From positions 1 through 49,958 of the forward strand of contig JAHRYV010000022.1 of assembly GCA_020621965.1 (NCBI GenBank): 49,958 nucleotides of DNA, given 5' to 3'. Positions 8,913 to 18,247 of this stretch are shown here, piece after piece. Below the pieces are notes generated by a model. The model was not told the DNA's origin. It searched no databases and was given only the letters and a program-made list of their open reading frames with translations. The DNA comes from Curvibacter sp. GTDB taxonomy: Bacteria; Pseudomonadota; Gammaproteobacteria; Burkholderiales; Burkholderiaceae_C. How positions within the stretch are numbered: the first letter of the stretch is position 1; the number at the start of each line of letters is the position of its first letter. Made by a program: the position numbers and the translations under genes.

Positions 8913-10046
8913 ATGACGACACGCCGCCAATTCACCCTGGCTGCCGCCGCCTCCATGCTGGCTGCACCCACCCTGCTCAAGGCGCAGAGCACGAACAAGA
9001 TCATTCTCGGCCAGTCGGCCGCCTTCACCGGGCCGGCCGCCGAACTCGGCATCCAGTTCAATCAGGGCGCCAGGATCTGGCTCGACCAGCTCAACGCGCA
9101 GGGTGGCGTCGCCGGCAAGACGGTCGAGATCATGAACCTCGACGATGGCTACGAGCCAGACCGCTGCGCCGCCAACACCCAGAAGCTGATCGCCGAAGAT
9201 GTGTTTGCCTTGTTCGGCTACATCGGCACGCCCACCAGCCTGGCGGCCCTGCCCCTGGTGACCAAGGCGCAGGTGCCCTTCATCGCGCCGTTCACCGGCG
9301 CCATGGGCTTGCGTGAGCCCTTCAACAAGCAGGTCTTCCACCTGCGTGCGTCGTATAACGACGAGACGGCGCTGATCGTGCGCCAGCTCACCAACCTTGG
9401 GCTGAAGAAGATTGCCGTCTTCTACCAGAACGACGCCTATGGCAAGGCCGGTCTGGATGGTGTGACGCTGGCGCTGGGCAAACAGGAACTCAAACCGGTG
9501 GCGCAGGCCACGGTGGAGCGCAATTCGGTCGACGTCGCTGCGGCGGTGAAGACGCTGGTGGCGGCCGCTCCGGATGCGGTGGTGCAGATCAGCGCCTACA
9601 AGTCCTGCGCGGCCTTCATCCGCGCCGCGCGCCAGGCGGGTTACGGCGGCACCTTCTACAACGTGTCCTTTGTCGGCACGCAGGCGCTGGCCGACGAACT
9701 GGGCAAGGACGGCGCGGGCGTCGTGGTGTCGCAGGTGGTGCCCTCGCCTTATTCTTCGGCGCGTCCGATTGCGCGCGAATTCGCCGAGGCCGTGAAGAAG
9801 GTCGGCGGCAAGGCCCAGGTCAACTTCTCCAGCATGGAGGGTTATCTGGCCGCCAGGCTGCTGACCGAAGGTCTCAAGCGCGCGGGCAGCCGCACTAACA
9901 GCCGCGAGGGACTGATCCAGGGCCTGGAGTCCTTGGGGAGCCAGAACCTGGGCGGCTTCCAGGTCAACTTCTCTCCGAGCGACCACGTGGCCTCCAGCTT
10001 CGTCGAGCTCTCGATGTTGACGGGCGACGGCCGCGTGCGGACCTGA
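8913..10046 (+). CDS. LIV-type ABC transporter substrate-binding protein (orphan)
   Basis: A 377-residue periplasmic binding protein of the LivK/type 1 family. The N-terminus (TTRRQFTLAAAASMLAAP) is a Tat-like signal peptide with twin arginines and cleavage near residue 25. The mature part starts IILGQSAAFTGPAAELG, typical of receptors for amino acids, amides or aromatic acids. No permease or ATPase gene is next to it. It is followed 58 bases later by an M20 amidohydrolase in the same direction, so the ligand may be an N-acylated amino acid or peptide; that is inference. An inverted repeat lies just upstream. Confidence 0.85.
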   Translation: MTTRRQFTLAAAASMLAAPTLLKAQSTNKIILGQSAAFTGPAAELGIQFNQGARIWLDQLNAQGGVAGKTVEIMNLDDGYEPDRCAANTQKLIAEDVFALFGYIGTPTSLAALPLVTKAQVPFIAPFTGAMGLREPFNKQVFHLRASYNDETALIVRQLTNLGLKKIAVFYQNDAYGKAGLDGVTLALGKQELKPVAQATVERNSVDVAAAVKTLVAAAPDAVVQISAYKSCAAFIRAARQAGYGGTFYNVSFVGTQALADELGKDGAGVVVSQVVPSPYSSARPIAREFAEAVKKVGGKAQVNFSSMEGYLAARLLTEGLKRAGSRTNSREGLIQGLESLGSQNLGGFQVNFSPSDHVASSFVELSMLTGDGRVRT

Positions 10047-10104
10047 GGCCGCCGAGGATAACCCCGGATGACAAGAGGCCGTCGACCGGAATAGACTCTC
10101 AGTC

Positions 10105-11298
10105 ATGAAGCTGCTCGATTCCATCGTCGCGCAGGCCGCGCATCTGGCCACGCTGCGACGCGACATCCACGCCCATCCCGAGCTCTGTTTCGAAGAGCGG
10201 CGCACGGCCGACCTGGTCGCAAACAAGCTCACCGAATGGGGCATCCCTGTGCACCGCGGCCTGGGCGGTACGGGTGTGGTGGGCATACTCCAGCACGGTG
10301 CGTCCCAGCGCGCCATCGGTCTGCGCGCCGACATGGATGCGCTGCCGCTGCAGGAGAGCAATACCTTCGCCCACGCCAGCCGGCACGCCGGCAAGATGCA
10401 CGCCTGTGGTCACGACGGCCACACCGCCATGCTGCTGGCCGCGGCCCAGCACCTGTCGCAACACCGGCATTTCGACGGCACCGTCTACCTGATCTTCCAG
10501 CCCGCCGAAGAGGGCGGTGCCGGCGCCAACGAGATGATCAAGGACGGCCTGTTCGAGAAGTTCCCCATGGAGGCCGTGTTCGGCATGCACAACTGGCCCG
10601 GTATGCAGGCGGGGACCTTCGCCCTGAGCCCCGGCCCGGTCATGGCCTCGAGCAACGAGTTCAAGATCACCATCCGCGGCAAGGGCGGTCACGCGGCCAT
10701 GCCGCACAACGCCACCGATCCGGTGCTGGTGGCCTGCCAGATGGTGCAGGCCTTCCAGACCATCATCAGCCGCAACCTCAAGCCCATCGATGCCGGCGTG
10801 ATCTCGGTCACCATGATCCATGCCGGTCACGCCAACAATGTCATCGCCGACAGCTGCGAGCTGCAGGGCACGGTGCGCACTTTCACGCTGGCGGTGCTGG
10901 ACCAGATCGAGGCGCGTATGCGCGAGGTGGCGCAGCACACCTGTGCGGCCTTCGGCGCGCGCTGCGAGTTCGAGTTCGAGCGCAACTACCCGCCCACCAT
11001 CAACGCCGAGCCTGAGGCCGCATTCGCCCGTCGGGTGATGGCCGGGATCGTTGGCGAGCACAACGTGCTGCCGCAGGAGCCCACCATGGGCGCAGAAGAC
11101 TTCTCCTTCATGCTGCAGGCCAAGCCCGGGGCCTACTGCTTCATCGGCAATGGCGACGGCGTGCACCGGGAGATGGGCCACGGCGGCGGCCCCTGCACGC
11201 TGCACAACCCCAGCTACGACTTCAACGACGAGCTCATCCCGCTGGGGGCAACCTACTGGGTCCAGCTGGCGCAAACCTGGCTCGCGCCGGGTCGCTGA
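10105..11298 (+). CDS. M20 family metallo-amidohydrolase (hippurate hydrolase-like)
   Basis: A 397-residue cytoplasmic M20D-type peptidase, the family of hippurate hydrolases and N-acyl amino acid amidohydrolases. Metal ligands visible are the HACGHDGH cluster (Cys101, His103, His106), the PAEEGG motif (Glu135/136) and a late MGAEDFSFML motif. It has no signal peptide and is full length. It releases an amino acid from an N-acyl conjugate in known members; the exact substrate cannot be read from sequence. Its stop lies 4 bases from the stop of convergent coaX. Confidence 0.88.
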   Translation: MKLLDSIVAQAAHLATLRRDIHAHPELCFEERRTADLVANKLTEWGIPVHRGLGGTGVVGILQHGASQRAIGLRADMDALPLQESNTFAHASRHAGKMHACGHDGHTAMLLAAAQHLSQHRHFDGTVYLIFQPAEEGGAGANEMIKDGLFEKFPMEAVFGMHNWPGMQAGTFALSPGPVMASSNEFKITIRGKGGHAAMPHNATDPVLVACQMVQAFQTIISRNLKPIDAGVISVTMIHAGHANNVIADSCELQGTVRTFTLAVLDQIEARMREVAQHTCAAFGARCEFEFERNYPPTINAEPEAAFARRVMAGIVGEHNVLPQEPTMGAEDFSFMLQAKPGAYCFIGNGDGVHREMGHGGGPCTLHNPSYDFNDELIPLGATYWVQLAQTWLAPGR

Positions 11299-11302
11299 GG
11301 CC

Positions 11303-12079
11303 TCAGTGTTTGCTGCAGAAGCCGCGGTGGGTGGCGATCTGCAGGAGGCCGTCGAAGATCAGGGTGTCGATTAGCTCGAAGGGCGTGGCCAGGCTGGGCG
11401 CCATCTTCCAGCCCGCACCGCCGGCCATGACGCACCAGGGCTCGGCGCCGCAATGCGTGCGCAGATGCTGCACCATGCGCTCCATGGCGCCGGCGATGGC
11501 ATACGTGCCGCCGCTGGTCAGGGCATCACTGGTGTTGGTGGGGAAGGGGCGCACCTCACCCGTGGGCACATGCAGGCCGGCCGTGCCGGACTCCAGCGCG
11601 CGCAGCATGATGCCGTGCCCGGGCAGGATGTAGCCACCCAGGAACTTGCCGCCCGCGTCGATGGCTTCCACCGTCACGGCGGTGCCCACCATGGCGACGA
11701 CGATGGGGCGCGGCGCGCCCATGGCCAGCATGCGATGCCAGGCCCCGATCATGGCGACCCAGCGGTCCGGTCCGAGCCGCGCCGGATGGTCGTAACCATT
11801 GACCAGCCCGGCTTCCAGCGCGCTGGAGATCACCCACTGGGGTGACACGTCCCAGTGCTCCATCTGGGCCTCCACGCGGTGCTTGACGGCGTCGCTGGCC
11901 ACCACACAACCCAGCATGCAGCTGGGCGCCGGCAGCTTGGCCCAGGCGGTCTCCGCCAGGCGATCGATGTTGTCCAGGAACTCGGCCCCCTGGGCGAGCA
12001 CCCGGGCGCCGGGGCGCGGGGCTTCGAAGAGGGCCCACTTGAGGCGGGTGTTGCCAACGTCGATGGCGAGAAACGGCAT
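11303..12079 (-). CDS. coaX: Type III pantothenate kinase
   Basis: CoaX makes 4'-phosphopantothenate, the first step of coenzyme A synthesis. The 258-residue protein starts [19 protein letters not shown], the ASKHA phosphate motif of this family. It also shows [11 protein letters not shown] and [20 protein letters not shown], both typical of CoaX. I chose the start at 12079 because it gives the family N-terminus. An in-frame ATG at 12112 would add 11 residues; neither has a clear ribosome binding site. It lies 49 bases downstream of the persulfide dioxygenase fusion gene and may be co-transcribed with it. Confidence 0.93.
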   Translation of the reverse strand: MPFLAIDVGNTRLKWALFEAPRPGARVLAQGAEFLDNIDRLAETAWAKLPAPSCMLGCVVASDAVKHRVEAQMEHWDVSPQWVISSALEAGLVNGYDHPARLGPDRWVAMIGAWHRMLAMGAPRPIVVAMVGTAVTVEAIDAGGKFLGGYILPGHGIMLRALESGTAGLHVPTGEVRPFPTNTSDALTSGGTYAIAGAMERMVQHLRTHCGAEPWCVMAGGAGWKMAPSLATPFELIDTLIFDGLLQIATHRGFCSKH

Positions 12080-12128
12080 GGTTTGAGATCGGTTGGCGAC
12101 AGCATCGATCATAAAGGAGGCCGATCGA

Positions 12129-13253
12129 TCAGCCCTGTCGCCATGGCAGCCCGTGGTAACGCCAGCCGCCCTTGCGCCCGCGGTGCGCCTGGTCGTCGGG
12201 GTCGCCCTCGAAGCCTTCGAGGATGTTGTAGGCCTCGATGCCGAGCTCCGTGGCGCGCCGCGCGGCGGCGATGGAGCGCGCGCCGCTGCGGCACAACATG
12301 AGGGCCTTGCGCCCCGCCGGCACGGCGGCCTGCAGGCCGGCATCGAAGTTGGTGTTGGGCACCATGCCGGGCCACTGTTTCCAGGCCAGGCCGACCGCGT
12401 CAGGCACGAAACCCACCCACTCGCGCTCGGCGTCGCTGCGCACGTCCACCAACACGCCCTCGCCGGACTGCACCCACTGCCAGGCCAGTTGCGGCGTGAT
12501 GTTGCCGGCATAACCCTCGGCCGGCCGCACGGCCAGCAGGGCGGCGCCGTCGGCATCGTGGCGCAGGCCGGATTGCAGATTGGCCGGCACGGCCTCGTCG
12601 ATGCGCCGGGGCTTGGGCAGGTTAAGCTGGTCCATGATGGTCTTGAACTCGGCCAGGGACTTGCCGGCTACGCGCGCGTTGCCGGTCTTCTCGGCGCCGA
12701 TGGTCGAGTGGCTGCGGCCCTGGTAGTCGTGCCCCGGCCAGACCACGGTGTCGTCGGGCAGGGCGAACAGCACCTCGGTCAGGCTGCGGTAGAGCGCCTC
12801 GGCACTGCCGGACTGGAAATCGGTGCGGCCGCAGCCGTTGATCAGCAGCGTGTCGCCGGTGAAGACGTGGCGCTGGCCCGCAGTCTCCCAGACATAACTC
12901 ATGCTGCCGGCCGTGTGGCCCGGCGTGTGCAGGGCGCGGATCTGCTGGCTGCCGAAGGCGAGTGTCTGGCCGTCCACTAGCTGCACGGCAGCGGTGGTGA
13001 TGCCGCAGCCGGCCGGGGCGGCCGTGCGCGCGCCGGCGTGCTCGGCCAGCAGGCCGGCGCTGGTGATGTGGTCGGCATGCGCGTGGGTCTCCACCGTCCA
13101 CAGCAGCTGGAGGCCGTATTCGCGCAGCACGCGCAAGTCGCGCTCGAGCTGCTCATCCACCGGGTCGATGATCAGGGCCTCGCGCGTGGCCGCGTCGAAG
13201 AGCAGGTAGGTGTAGGTGCTGGAGGCCGGGTCGAAAAGCTGGATCGGGTTCAT
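12129..13253 (-). CDS. Persulfide dioxygenase-rhodanese fusion protein
   Basis: A 374-residue two-domain enzyme. Residues 1 to about 240 are an ETHE1-like metallo-beta-lactamase fold: HAHADH at 57-62, HTPGHTAGS, the ETHE1 hallmark GCGRTDFQ followed by GS, and PGHDYQGR. Residues from about 265 are a rhodanese domain with active-site loop CRSGAR and Cys321. ETHE1 enzymes oxidise glutathione persulfide to sulfite; the rhodanese moves the sulfane sulfur between glutathione and thiosulfate. The same fusion is characterised in Paraburkholderia (PRF). It acts in the cytoplasm in sulfide detoxification. The start at 13253 gives the family N-terminus; the reading frame stays open 22 codons further upstream. 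Confidence 0.93.
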   Translation of the reverse strand: MNPIQLFDPASSTYTYLLFDAATREALIIDPVDEQLERDLRVLREYGLQLLWTVETHAHADHITSAGLLAEHAGARTAAPAGCGITTAAVQLVDGQTLAFGSQQIRALHTPGHTAGSMSYVWETAGQRHVFTGDTLLINGCGRTDFQSGSAEALYRSLTEVLFALPDDTVVWPGHDYQGRSHSTIGAEKTGNARVAGKSLAEFKTIMDQLNLPKPRRIDEAVPANLQSGLRHDADGAALLAVRPAEGYAGNITPQLAWQWVQSGEGVLVDVRSDAEREWVGFVPDAVGLAWKQWPGMVPNTNFDAGLQAAVPAGRKALMLCRSGARSIAAARRATELGIEAYNILEGFEGDPDDQAHRGRKGGWRYHGLPWRQG

Positions 13254-13380
13254 GGTTGCGCTCCCAGGTGCAAGGGCTGGCACCGGCCAGCCGCAGGAGG
13301 AACCCTCAAGCATACGCAAAAAAGCGCGGGCACCCCGTGCCGCATGGCCGCCGGCGCCGCGCCCCGCGTGGGCGCCAGCC

Positions 13381-14166
13381 TCAGACGACCTTGACGCTGA
13401 GGTTGGGCAGGCCGTCGATGTGCATCTCGATCACGTCGCCCTGCACCACCGGCCCCACCTTGTCCGGCGTGCCGCAGTAGATGATGTCGCCGGGGAAGAG
13501 TTCGTTGGCCTCGGACAGCTTGCTGATCTGCTCCGCGACGTTCCAGATCATCAGGTTCAGGTTGGCGTTTTGCTTGAGTTCGCCATTGACCTTGAGCCAG
13601 ATGGCGCCCTGGCTGAAATGCCCGGTCTGCGTCACGCGGTGCACGGCGCCGATGGGGGCCGAACGGTCGAAGCTCTTGCCGATCTCCCAGGGCTTTTTCT
13701 GGTCGCCCATGGCGCGCTGCAGATCGCGGCGTGTCATGTCCAGGCCCAGCGTGTAGCCGTACACGAGATCCAGGGCTTTCTCGGCCGGAATGTTCTTGCC
13801 GCCCTTGCCCAGGCAGGCCACCAGCTCGGCTTCGTAGTGGTAGTTCTTGGTCAGCGGCGGATAGGGGTGGTCGGCCACCGTGCCGGCCGGCACGTACTGG
13901 ATGGCGTCAGTGGGCTTCTGGAAAAAGAAGGGCGGCTCGCGATCCGGATTGGAGCCCATCTCGATCGCATGGGCGCGGTAGTTGCGGCCGATGCAGTAGA
14001 TGCGGCGCACCGGAAACATCTCGTCCGAGCCGACGATGGGGAGGTAGGTGGCGGCCACATCGAAGGGCGTCCTGGGTTTGTGCTGCGCCACGCCGGGCAA
14101 GGCGCAGCCCGCCAGCGCACCCGTGGTCACCAGAGCCGTGTTCTGGAAGAAGTGTCGTCTGTCCAT
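13381..14166 (-). CDS. Exported fumarylacetoacetate hydrolase-family protein
   Basis: A 261-residue FAH-fold protein. The catalytic part has RIYCIGRNYRAHAIEMG, a metal-binding HYEAELVACLG segment, GYTLGLDMTRRDLQ and the C-terminal PGDIIYCGTPDKVGPV. Known members hydrolyse or decarboxylate beta-diketo acids in the cytoplasm. This one has an unusual N-terminus: MDRRHFFQNTALVTTGALAGC, with twin arginines, a hydrophobic stretch and a lipobox LAGC at 18-21, which suggests Tat export and lipid anchoring. It is divergent from the dctP TRAP receptor, 204 bases away, so it may process the imported substrate outside the membrane. The substrate is unknown. Confidence 0.85.
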   Translation of the reverse strand: MDRRHFFQNTALVTTGALAGCALPGVAQHKPRTPFDVAATYLPIVGSDEMFPVRRIYCIGRNYRAHAIEMGSNPDREPPFFFQKPTDAIQYVPAGTVADHPYPPLTKNYHYEAELVACLGKGGKNIPAEKALDLVYGYTLGLDMTRRDLQRAMGDQKKPWEIGKSFDRSAPIGAVHRVTQTGHFSQGAIWLKVNGELKQNANLNLMIWNVAEQISKLSEANELFPGDIIYCGTPDKVGPVVQGDVIEMHIDGLPNLSVKVV

Positions 14167-14370
14167 CTCGTGTCTCCTGAGAAAAACGGGTGTGTGCCCC
14201 GGGTCCTGATCTGCGGCGCAATACTGCCACGAAAAGTAAAAACTGGTTTTGCCCCCAGCCTCTAGACGGACTGGTGAAAACCCCTAGGTGGATTCCACAG
14301 CGCCCGGGCGCAGAATCCGCCCCGACGGTCAGTAAACTCATCGTTCCGTCCAACTCTATCGGAGATCACC

Positions 14371-15489
14371 GTGACTGATAACAAAACCCCCAATCGCCGC
14401 AGCCTGCTCAAGGGCGCCACCATCGCCGCCGGCGCCATGGCTGCCCCCATGGTTGCCACCGCACAAACCGCGACCACCCTGCGTTTCCAGAGCACCTGGC
14501 CTTCGAAGGACATCTTCCACGAGTACGCCACCGACTTTGCCAAGAAGGTCAACGACATGGCCAGCGGCAAGCTCAAGATCGAAGTGCTGCCCGCGGGCTC
14601 CGTGGTGCCGGCCTTCCAGCTGCTCGAAGCCGTGAACAAGGGCACGCTGGACGGCGGCCACGGCGTGGTGGCCTACCACTACGGCAAGAACTCGGCCCTG
14701 GCCCTGTGGGGCTCCGGCCCGTCCTTCGGCATGGACCCCAACATGCTGCTGGCCTGGCACAACTACGGCGGCGGCAAGGCCCTGCTGGAAGAGATCTACA
14801 AGTCCATCAACATGGACGTCGTGTCCTACCTCTACGGCCCCATGCCCACCCAGCCCTTCGGCTGGTTCAAGAAGCCGATCGCCAAGCTGGCCGACGTCAA
14901 GGGCACCAAGTTCCGTACCGTGGGCCTGGCCGTTGACATGTACACCGACATGGGCGCTGCCGTGAACCCGCTGCCCGGCGGCGAGATCGTGCCGGCCCTG
15001 GACCGCGGCCTGATCGACGGCGCCGAGTTCAACAACGCTTCTTCCGACCGCCTGCTGGGCTTCCCCGACGTGGTCAAGAACTGCATGCTGCAGAGCTTCC
15101 ACCAGTCCGGCGAGCAGTTCGAGATCCTGTTCAACAAGGGCAAGCTCAACGCGCTGCCGGCCGAGCTGAAGTCCATCATCGACTACGCCGTGCAGGCCGC
15201 CAGCGCCGACATGAGCTGGAAGGCCATCGAGCGCAACTCCAAGGACTACATCGAGCTCAAGAAGTCCGGTGTCAAGTTCTACAAGACGCCCGATGCCATC
15301 CTGCGTGCGCAGCTGGATTCCTGGGACAAGATCATGGCCAAGAAGGGTGCCGAGAACGCGCTGTTCAAGAAGGTGATCGACTCGCAGCGTGCCTACGCCG
15401 AGCGCGCCACCCAGTGGCAGAGCGACTACACGGTCGACTTCAAGATGGCCTCCAACCATTACTTCGGCAAGAAGGGCAAGAAGGCCTAA
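14371..15489 (+). CDS. dctP: TRAP transporter substrate-binding protein DctP
   Basis: The periplasmic receptor of a TRAP transporter, 372 residues. The start is a GTG at 14371 with GGAG upstream. The N-terminus carries a Tat signal (NRRSLLKGATIAAGAMAAP). The mature part begins LRFQSTWPSKDIFHEYATDF and includes the conserved ligand-gating arginine segment KFRTVGLAVDMYTDMGA. It resembles receptors for alpha-keto acids or mannitol-like ligands (TakP/SmoM type). A terminator-like hairpin separates it from dctQ, consistent with receptor being made in excess over permease. Confidence 0.92.
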   Translation: MTDNKTPNRRSLLKGATIAAGAMAAPMVATAQTATTLRFQSTWPSKDIFHEYATDFAKKVNDMASGKLKIEVLPAGSVVPAFQLLEAVNKGTLDGGHGVVAYHYGKNSALALWGSGPSFGMDPNMLLAWHNYGGGKALLEEIYKSINMDVVSYLYGPMPTQPFGWFKKPIAKLADVKGTKFRTVGLAVDMYTDMGAAVNPLPGGEIVPALDRGLIDGAEFNNASSDRLLGFPDVVKNCMLQSFHQSGEQFEILFNKGKLNALPAELKSIIDYAVQAASADMSWKAIERNSKDYIELKKSGVKFYKTPDAILRAQLDSWDKIMAKKGAENALFKKVIDSQRAYAERATQWQSDYTVDFKMASNHYFGKKGKKA

Positions 15490-15519
15490 GCCGAACGGAT
15501 AAAATCCGCGACGACTCTG

Positions 15520-15559
15520 GAGGGCGCTGTGGTGCAAGCCATGGCGCCCTCGGTTCTTT
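15520..15559 (+). terminator. Intra-operonic terminator-like hairpin between dctP and dctQ
   Basis: GAGGGCGC (15520-15527) pairs with GCGCCCTC (15544-15551), and the stem extends inward by five more pairs (two G-T) to a 6-base loop. A T-rich stretch GGTTCTTTC follows. It ends about 40 bases before the dctQ start. Partial termination here would lower permease expression relative to the receptor. Confidence 0.6.
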
Positions 15560-15597
15560 CTGAAAACCTGACTCAACCCTGACCTGCTGGGAATACT

Positions 15598-16218
15598 ATG
15601 CAGAACTTACTGCTTGCGGTCGACCGCCTGTCCACCTGGATCGGCAAGGTCTTTGCGTGGACCGCCTTGATACTCACGCTCATGATCAGCTGGGAAGTGT
15701 TCTCGCGCTACGTGCTGAACAAGCCGCACGCCTGGATGCTCGATTTCCAGATCATGATGTACGGCACCCTGTTCATGACGGCCGGCGCCTATACGCTGTC
15801 GAAGAACGGCCACGTGCGCGGCGACGTGCTCTACGGCTTCTTCCGCCCGCGCACCCAGGCCACCGTCGACCTGATCCTCTACTTCGTCTTTTTCCTGCCC
15901 GGCATCACTGCCCTGACCTGGGCCGGCTGGACCTACTTCAACGAGTCGCTGGCGATCCGTGAACAGACCTTCTCGGCCGAACCGCTGCCGATGTACCCGT
16001 TCAAGTTCATCATCCCGCTGTCGGGCGGCATCCTGCTGCTGCAGGGCATCGTCGAGATCATCCGCTGCATCATCTGTATCCGCGACGGCGAGTGGCCTTC
16101 GCGTGAAGAGGACGTGGAGGAAGTCGACGTCGAGAAACTCAAGGAAATGGTCCACGTGAAAGACGAAGACATCCAGGCGCTGGACAAGTACGTCGTGAAG
16201 GAAGGCGCACACAAATGA
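15598..16218 (+). CDS. dctQ: TRAP transporter small permease DctQ
   Basis: A 206-residue inner-membrane protein with four hydrophobic segments, the DctQ layout: near residues 18-40, 45-65 (WMLDFQIMMYGTLFMTAGAY), 90-115 and 135-160. The motif KNGHVRGDVLYGFF between helices 2 and 3 is typical. The charged tail of about 45 residues is long. Its last 4 bases overlap the dctM start (ATGA), so the two are translationally coupled. Confidence 0.92.
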   Translation: MQNLLLAVDRLSTWIGKVFAWTALILTLMISWEVFSRYVLNKPHAWMLDFQIMMYGTLFMTAGAYTLSKNGHVRGDVLYGFFRPRTQATVDLILYFVFFLPGITALTWAGWTYFNESLAIREQTFSAEPLPMYPFKFIIPLSGGILLLQGIVEIIRCIICIRDGEWPSREEDVEEVDVEKLKEMVHVKDEDIQALDKYVVKEGAHK

Positions 16219-18140
16219 AGATCCGCAAAGAACTCTGGTTCGGCTTCAGCCTGATGGCGCTGATCATCGCCGGCGCGCTGGCGATGCTGATCGGTGCCGA
16301 CAAGATCACCAACGGCCACATCGGCCTGCTCATGCTCTCGCTGGTCGTCGTGGCCATCATGCTGGGCTTCCCGACCGCCTTCACCCTGATGGGCATGGGC
16401 ATGATCTTCACCTGGGTCGCCTATGAGGAGAGCACGACCAAGACGCTGGACCTGATGGTGGCCTCGGCCTTCAAGGTCATGAGCAACGACGTGCTGATCT
16501 CGATCCCGCTCTTCGTGTTCATGGGTTATCTGGTCGAGCGCGCCAACCTGATCGAAAAGCTCTTCAAGAGCCTGCACCTGGCGCTGGTGCGCCTGCCCGG
16601 CGCGCTGGCCGTGGCCACGCTGGTGACCTGCGCCGTGTTCGCCACGGCTACCGGCATCGTCGGTGCCGTGGTCACGCTCATGGGCCTGCTGGCCTTCCCG
16701 CAGATGTTGCGCGCCGGCTACGACGTCAAGATGTCGGCCGGTGCCATCACTGCGGGCGGCTGCCTGGGCATCCTGATTCCGCCCTCGGTCATGCTGATCG
16801 TCTACGGCGCCACTGCCGGCGTGTCGGTGGTGCAGCTGTACGCCGGTGCCTTCTTCCCCGGCCTCATGCTGGCGGGTCTGTACATCGGCTACGTGATCGT
16901 CCTGGCCAAGCTCAAGCCCAAGATGGCCCCGCCGCTGTCGGAGAAAGAGCGTTTTGTGCCGCTGCCTCCGCTGCTGGAGAAGGTGGCGCCCACCCACGCC
17001 ACGCGTGCCCTGCCGGCGCTGCTCAAGGCGCTCAAGGGTCAGCAGAACCACGGTGTGCCCACCGGCTACATCCTCAAGCAACTGGGTGTGGTGCTGATGC
17101 CTGCCATCCTGTTCGTGTTCGTGGCCCTGTGGAGCTACAGCAGCGTGACCAGCGTGCCGCCGGTCGAGGAAGTGTCGACGCTGCAGAGCATGGGCGACGG
17201 CGACGCCACCGAAGCCAGCGAGCAGGCCTCGGCTGAAGATGACGGTGGCCTGGCGTCCCCGCCCGGCGCCGAAAGCGACGACGCGGTCAAGGAGCCGCCG
17301 GGCGCCGAATCCGACGTGAAGGAGCCGGCGACGGCTGCCAGCGCCGCACCGGCGGCGGCTGCCGTCGAGGCCCCGGCCCAGAGCAAGCCGGCCCCGGCCG
17401 GCTACTGGATCGGCACCGCGGTCGGCGCCCTGGCGCTGGTGGCCTACTACGCGATGCTGAGCTTCACGCGCCTGGAAGTGTTCAAGATGCTGCTGACCAG
17501 CTTCTTCCCGCTGCTGGTCCTGATCCTGGCGGTGCTGGGCTCCATCGTGATGGGCCTGGCCACGCCGACGGAAGCGGCGGCCGTGGGCGCCCTGGGCGGT
17601 TTCCTGCTGGCGGCCGCTTACAAGCAGCTCACGCTGAGTGTGGTCACGGAAAGCATCTTCCTGACGGCCAAGACCTCGGCCATGGTGTGCTGGCTCTTCG
17701 TCGGCTCGGCCATCTTCTCGGCGGCCTTCGCCCTGCTGGGCGGCCAGGAGCTGGTGGAGCACTGGGTCCTGTCCATGAACCTCAGCAAGACCCAGTTCCT
17801 GGTGCTGAGCCAGGTCATCATCTTCATCCTGGGCTGGCCGCTGGAGTGGACCGAGATCATCGTGATCTTCATGCCGATCTTCATCCCGCTGCTGGACAAC
17901 TTCGGTGTCGATCCGCTGTTCTTCGGCCTGCTCGTGGCGCTGAACCTGCAGACCGCCTTCCTGAGCCCGCCGGTGGCGATGGCCGCGTTCTACCTGAAGG
18001 GCGTGAGCCCGCCGCACGTGACGCTGAACCAGATCTTCGCCGGCATGCTGCCTTTCATGGGCATCCAGGTGCTGGCCATCATCCTGCTGTACAACTTCCC
18101 CGGCATCGGTATGTGGCTGCCGCAAGTGCTGTACAAGTAA
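16215..18140 (+). CDS. dctM: TRAP transporter large permease DctM with a long inserted loop
   Basis: The sodium-coupled permease. Normal DctM is about 430 residues; this one has 641. The first half (about 1-235) shows typical DctM helices with GGCLGILIPPSVMLIVYGA, and the last part (about 430-641) has ATPTEAAAVGALGGF and ALNLQTAFLSPPVAMAAFYL. Between them lie an extra helix (about 290-312) and a low-complexity Ala/Glu/Pro-rich stretch (about 313-394) with the heptad PPGAESD twice, then another helix. No frameshift is seen; the frame and codon use are continuous. The insertion is probably a flexible loop whose role is unknown. Confidence 0.92.
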   Translation: MKIRKELWFGFSLMALIIAGALAMLIGADKITNGHIGLLMLSLVVVAIMLGFPTAFTLMGMGMIFTWVAYEESTTKTLDLMVASAFKVMSNDVLISIPLFVFMGYLVERANLIEKLFKSLHLALVRLPGALAVATLVTCAVFATATGIVGAVVTLMGLLAFPQMLRAGYDVKMSAGAITAGGCLGILIPPSVMLIVYGATAGVSVVQLYAGAFFPGLMLAGLYIGYVIVLAKLKPKMAPPLSEKERFVPLPPLLEKVAPTHATRALPALLKALKGQQNHGVPTGYILKQLGVVLMPAILFVFVALWSYSSVTSVPPVEEVSTLQSMGDGDATEASEQASAEDDGGLASPPGAESDDAVKEPPGAESDVKEPATAASAAPAAAAVEAPAQSKPAPAGYWIGTAVGALALVAYYAMLSFTRLEVFKMLLTSFFPLLVLILAVLGSIVMGLATPTEAAAVGALGGFLLAAAYKQLTLSVVTESIFLTAKTSAMVCWLFVGSAIFSAAFALLGGQELVEHWVLSMNLSKTQFLVLSQVIIFILGWPLEWTEIIVIFMPIFIPLLDNFGVDPLFFGLLVALNLQTAFLSPPVAMAAFYLKGVSPPHVTLNQIFAGMLPFMGIQVLAIILLYNFPGIGMWLPQVLYK

Positions 18141-18172
18141 GCTGAAGTCGACGCCGCAAGGCAACATCGAAG

Positions 18173-18196
18173 AGGGGCGCGCAAGCGCCCCTTTTT
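18173..18196 (+). terminator. Rho-independent terminator after dctM
   Basis: AGGGGCGC (18173-18180), loop GCAA, GCGCCCCT (18185-18192), then a T run. It ends the TRAP transcript. Confidence 0.9.
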
Positions 18197-18247
18197 CTTG
18201 GGAAAGACGGCTCGCGCGGCCAGCCGGTTCGACGGCCGCGACGCGGC

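Noticed and set aside
16215-18140. dctM as two genes fused by a frameshift or sequencing error
   Set aside because: The frame is continuous, codon use is uniform, and the N- and C-terminal parts together make just one DctM. The extra part is an insertion.
15933-18167. A 744-codon reverse reading frame
   Set aside because: It is antisense to dctQ and dctM and rich in His, Gln and Arg, the usual antisense composition in this genome.
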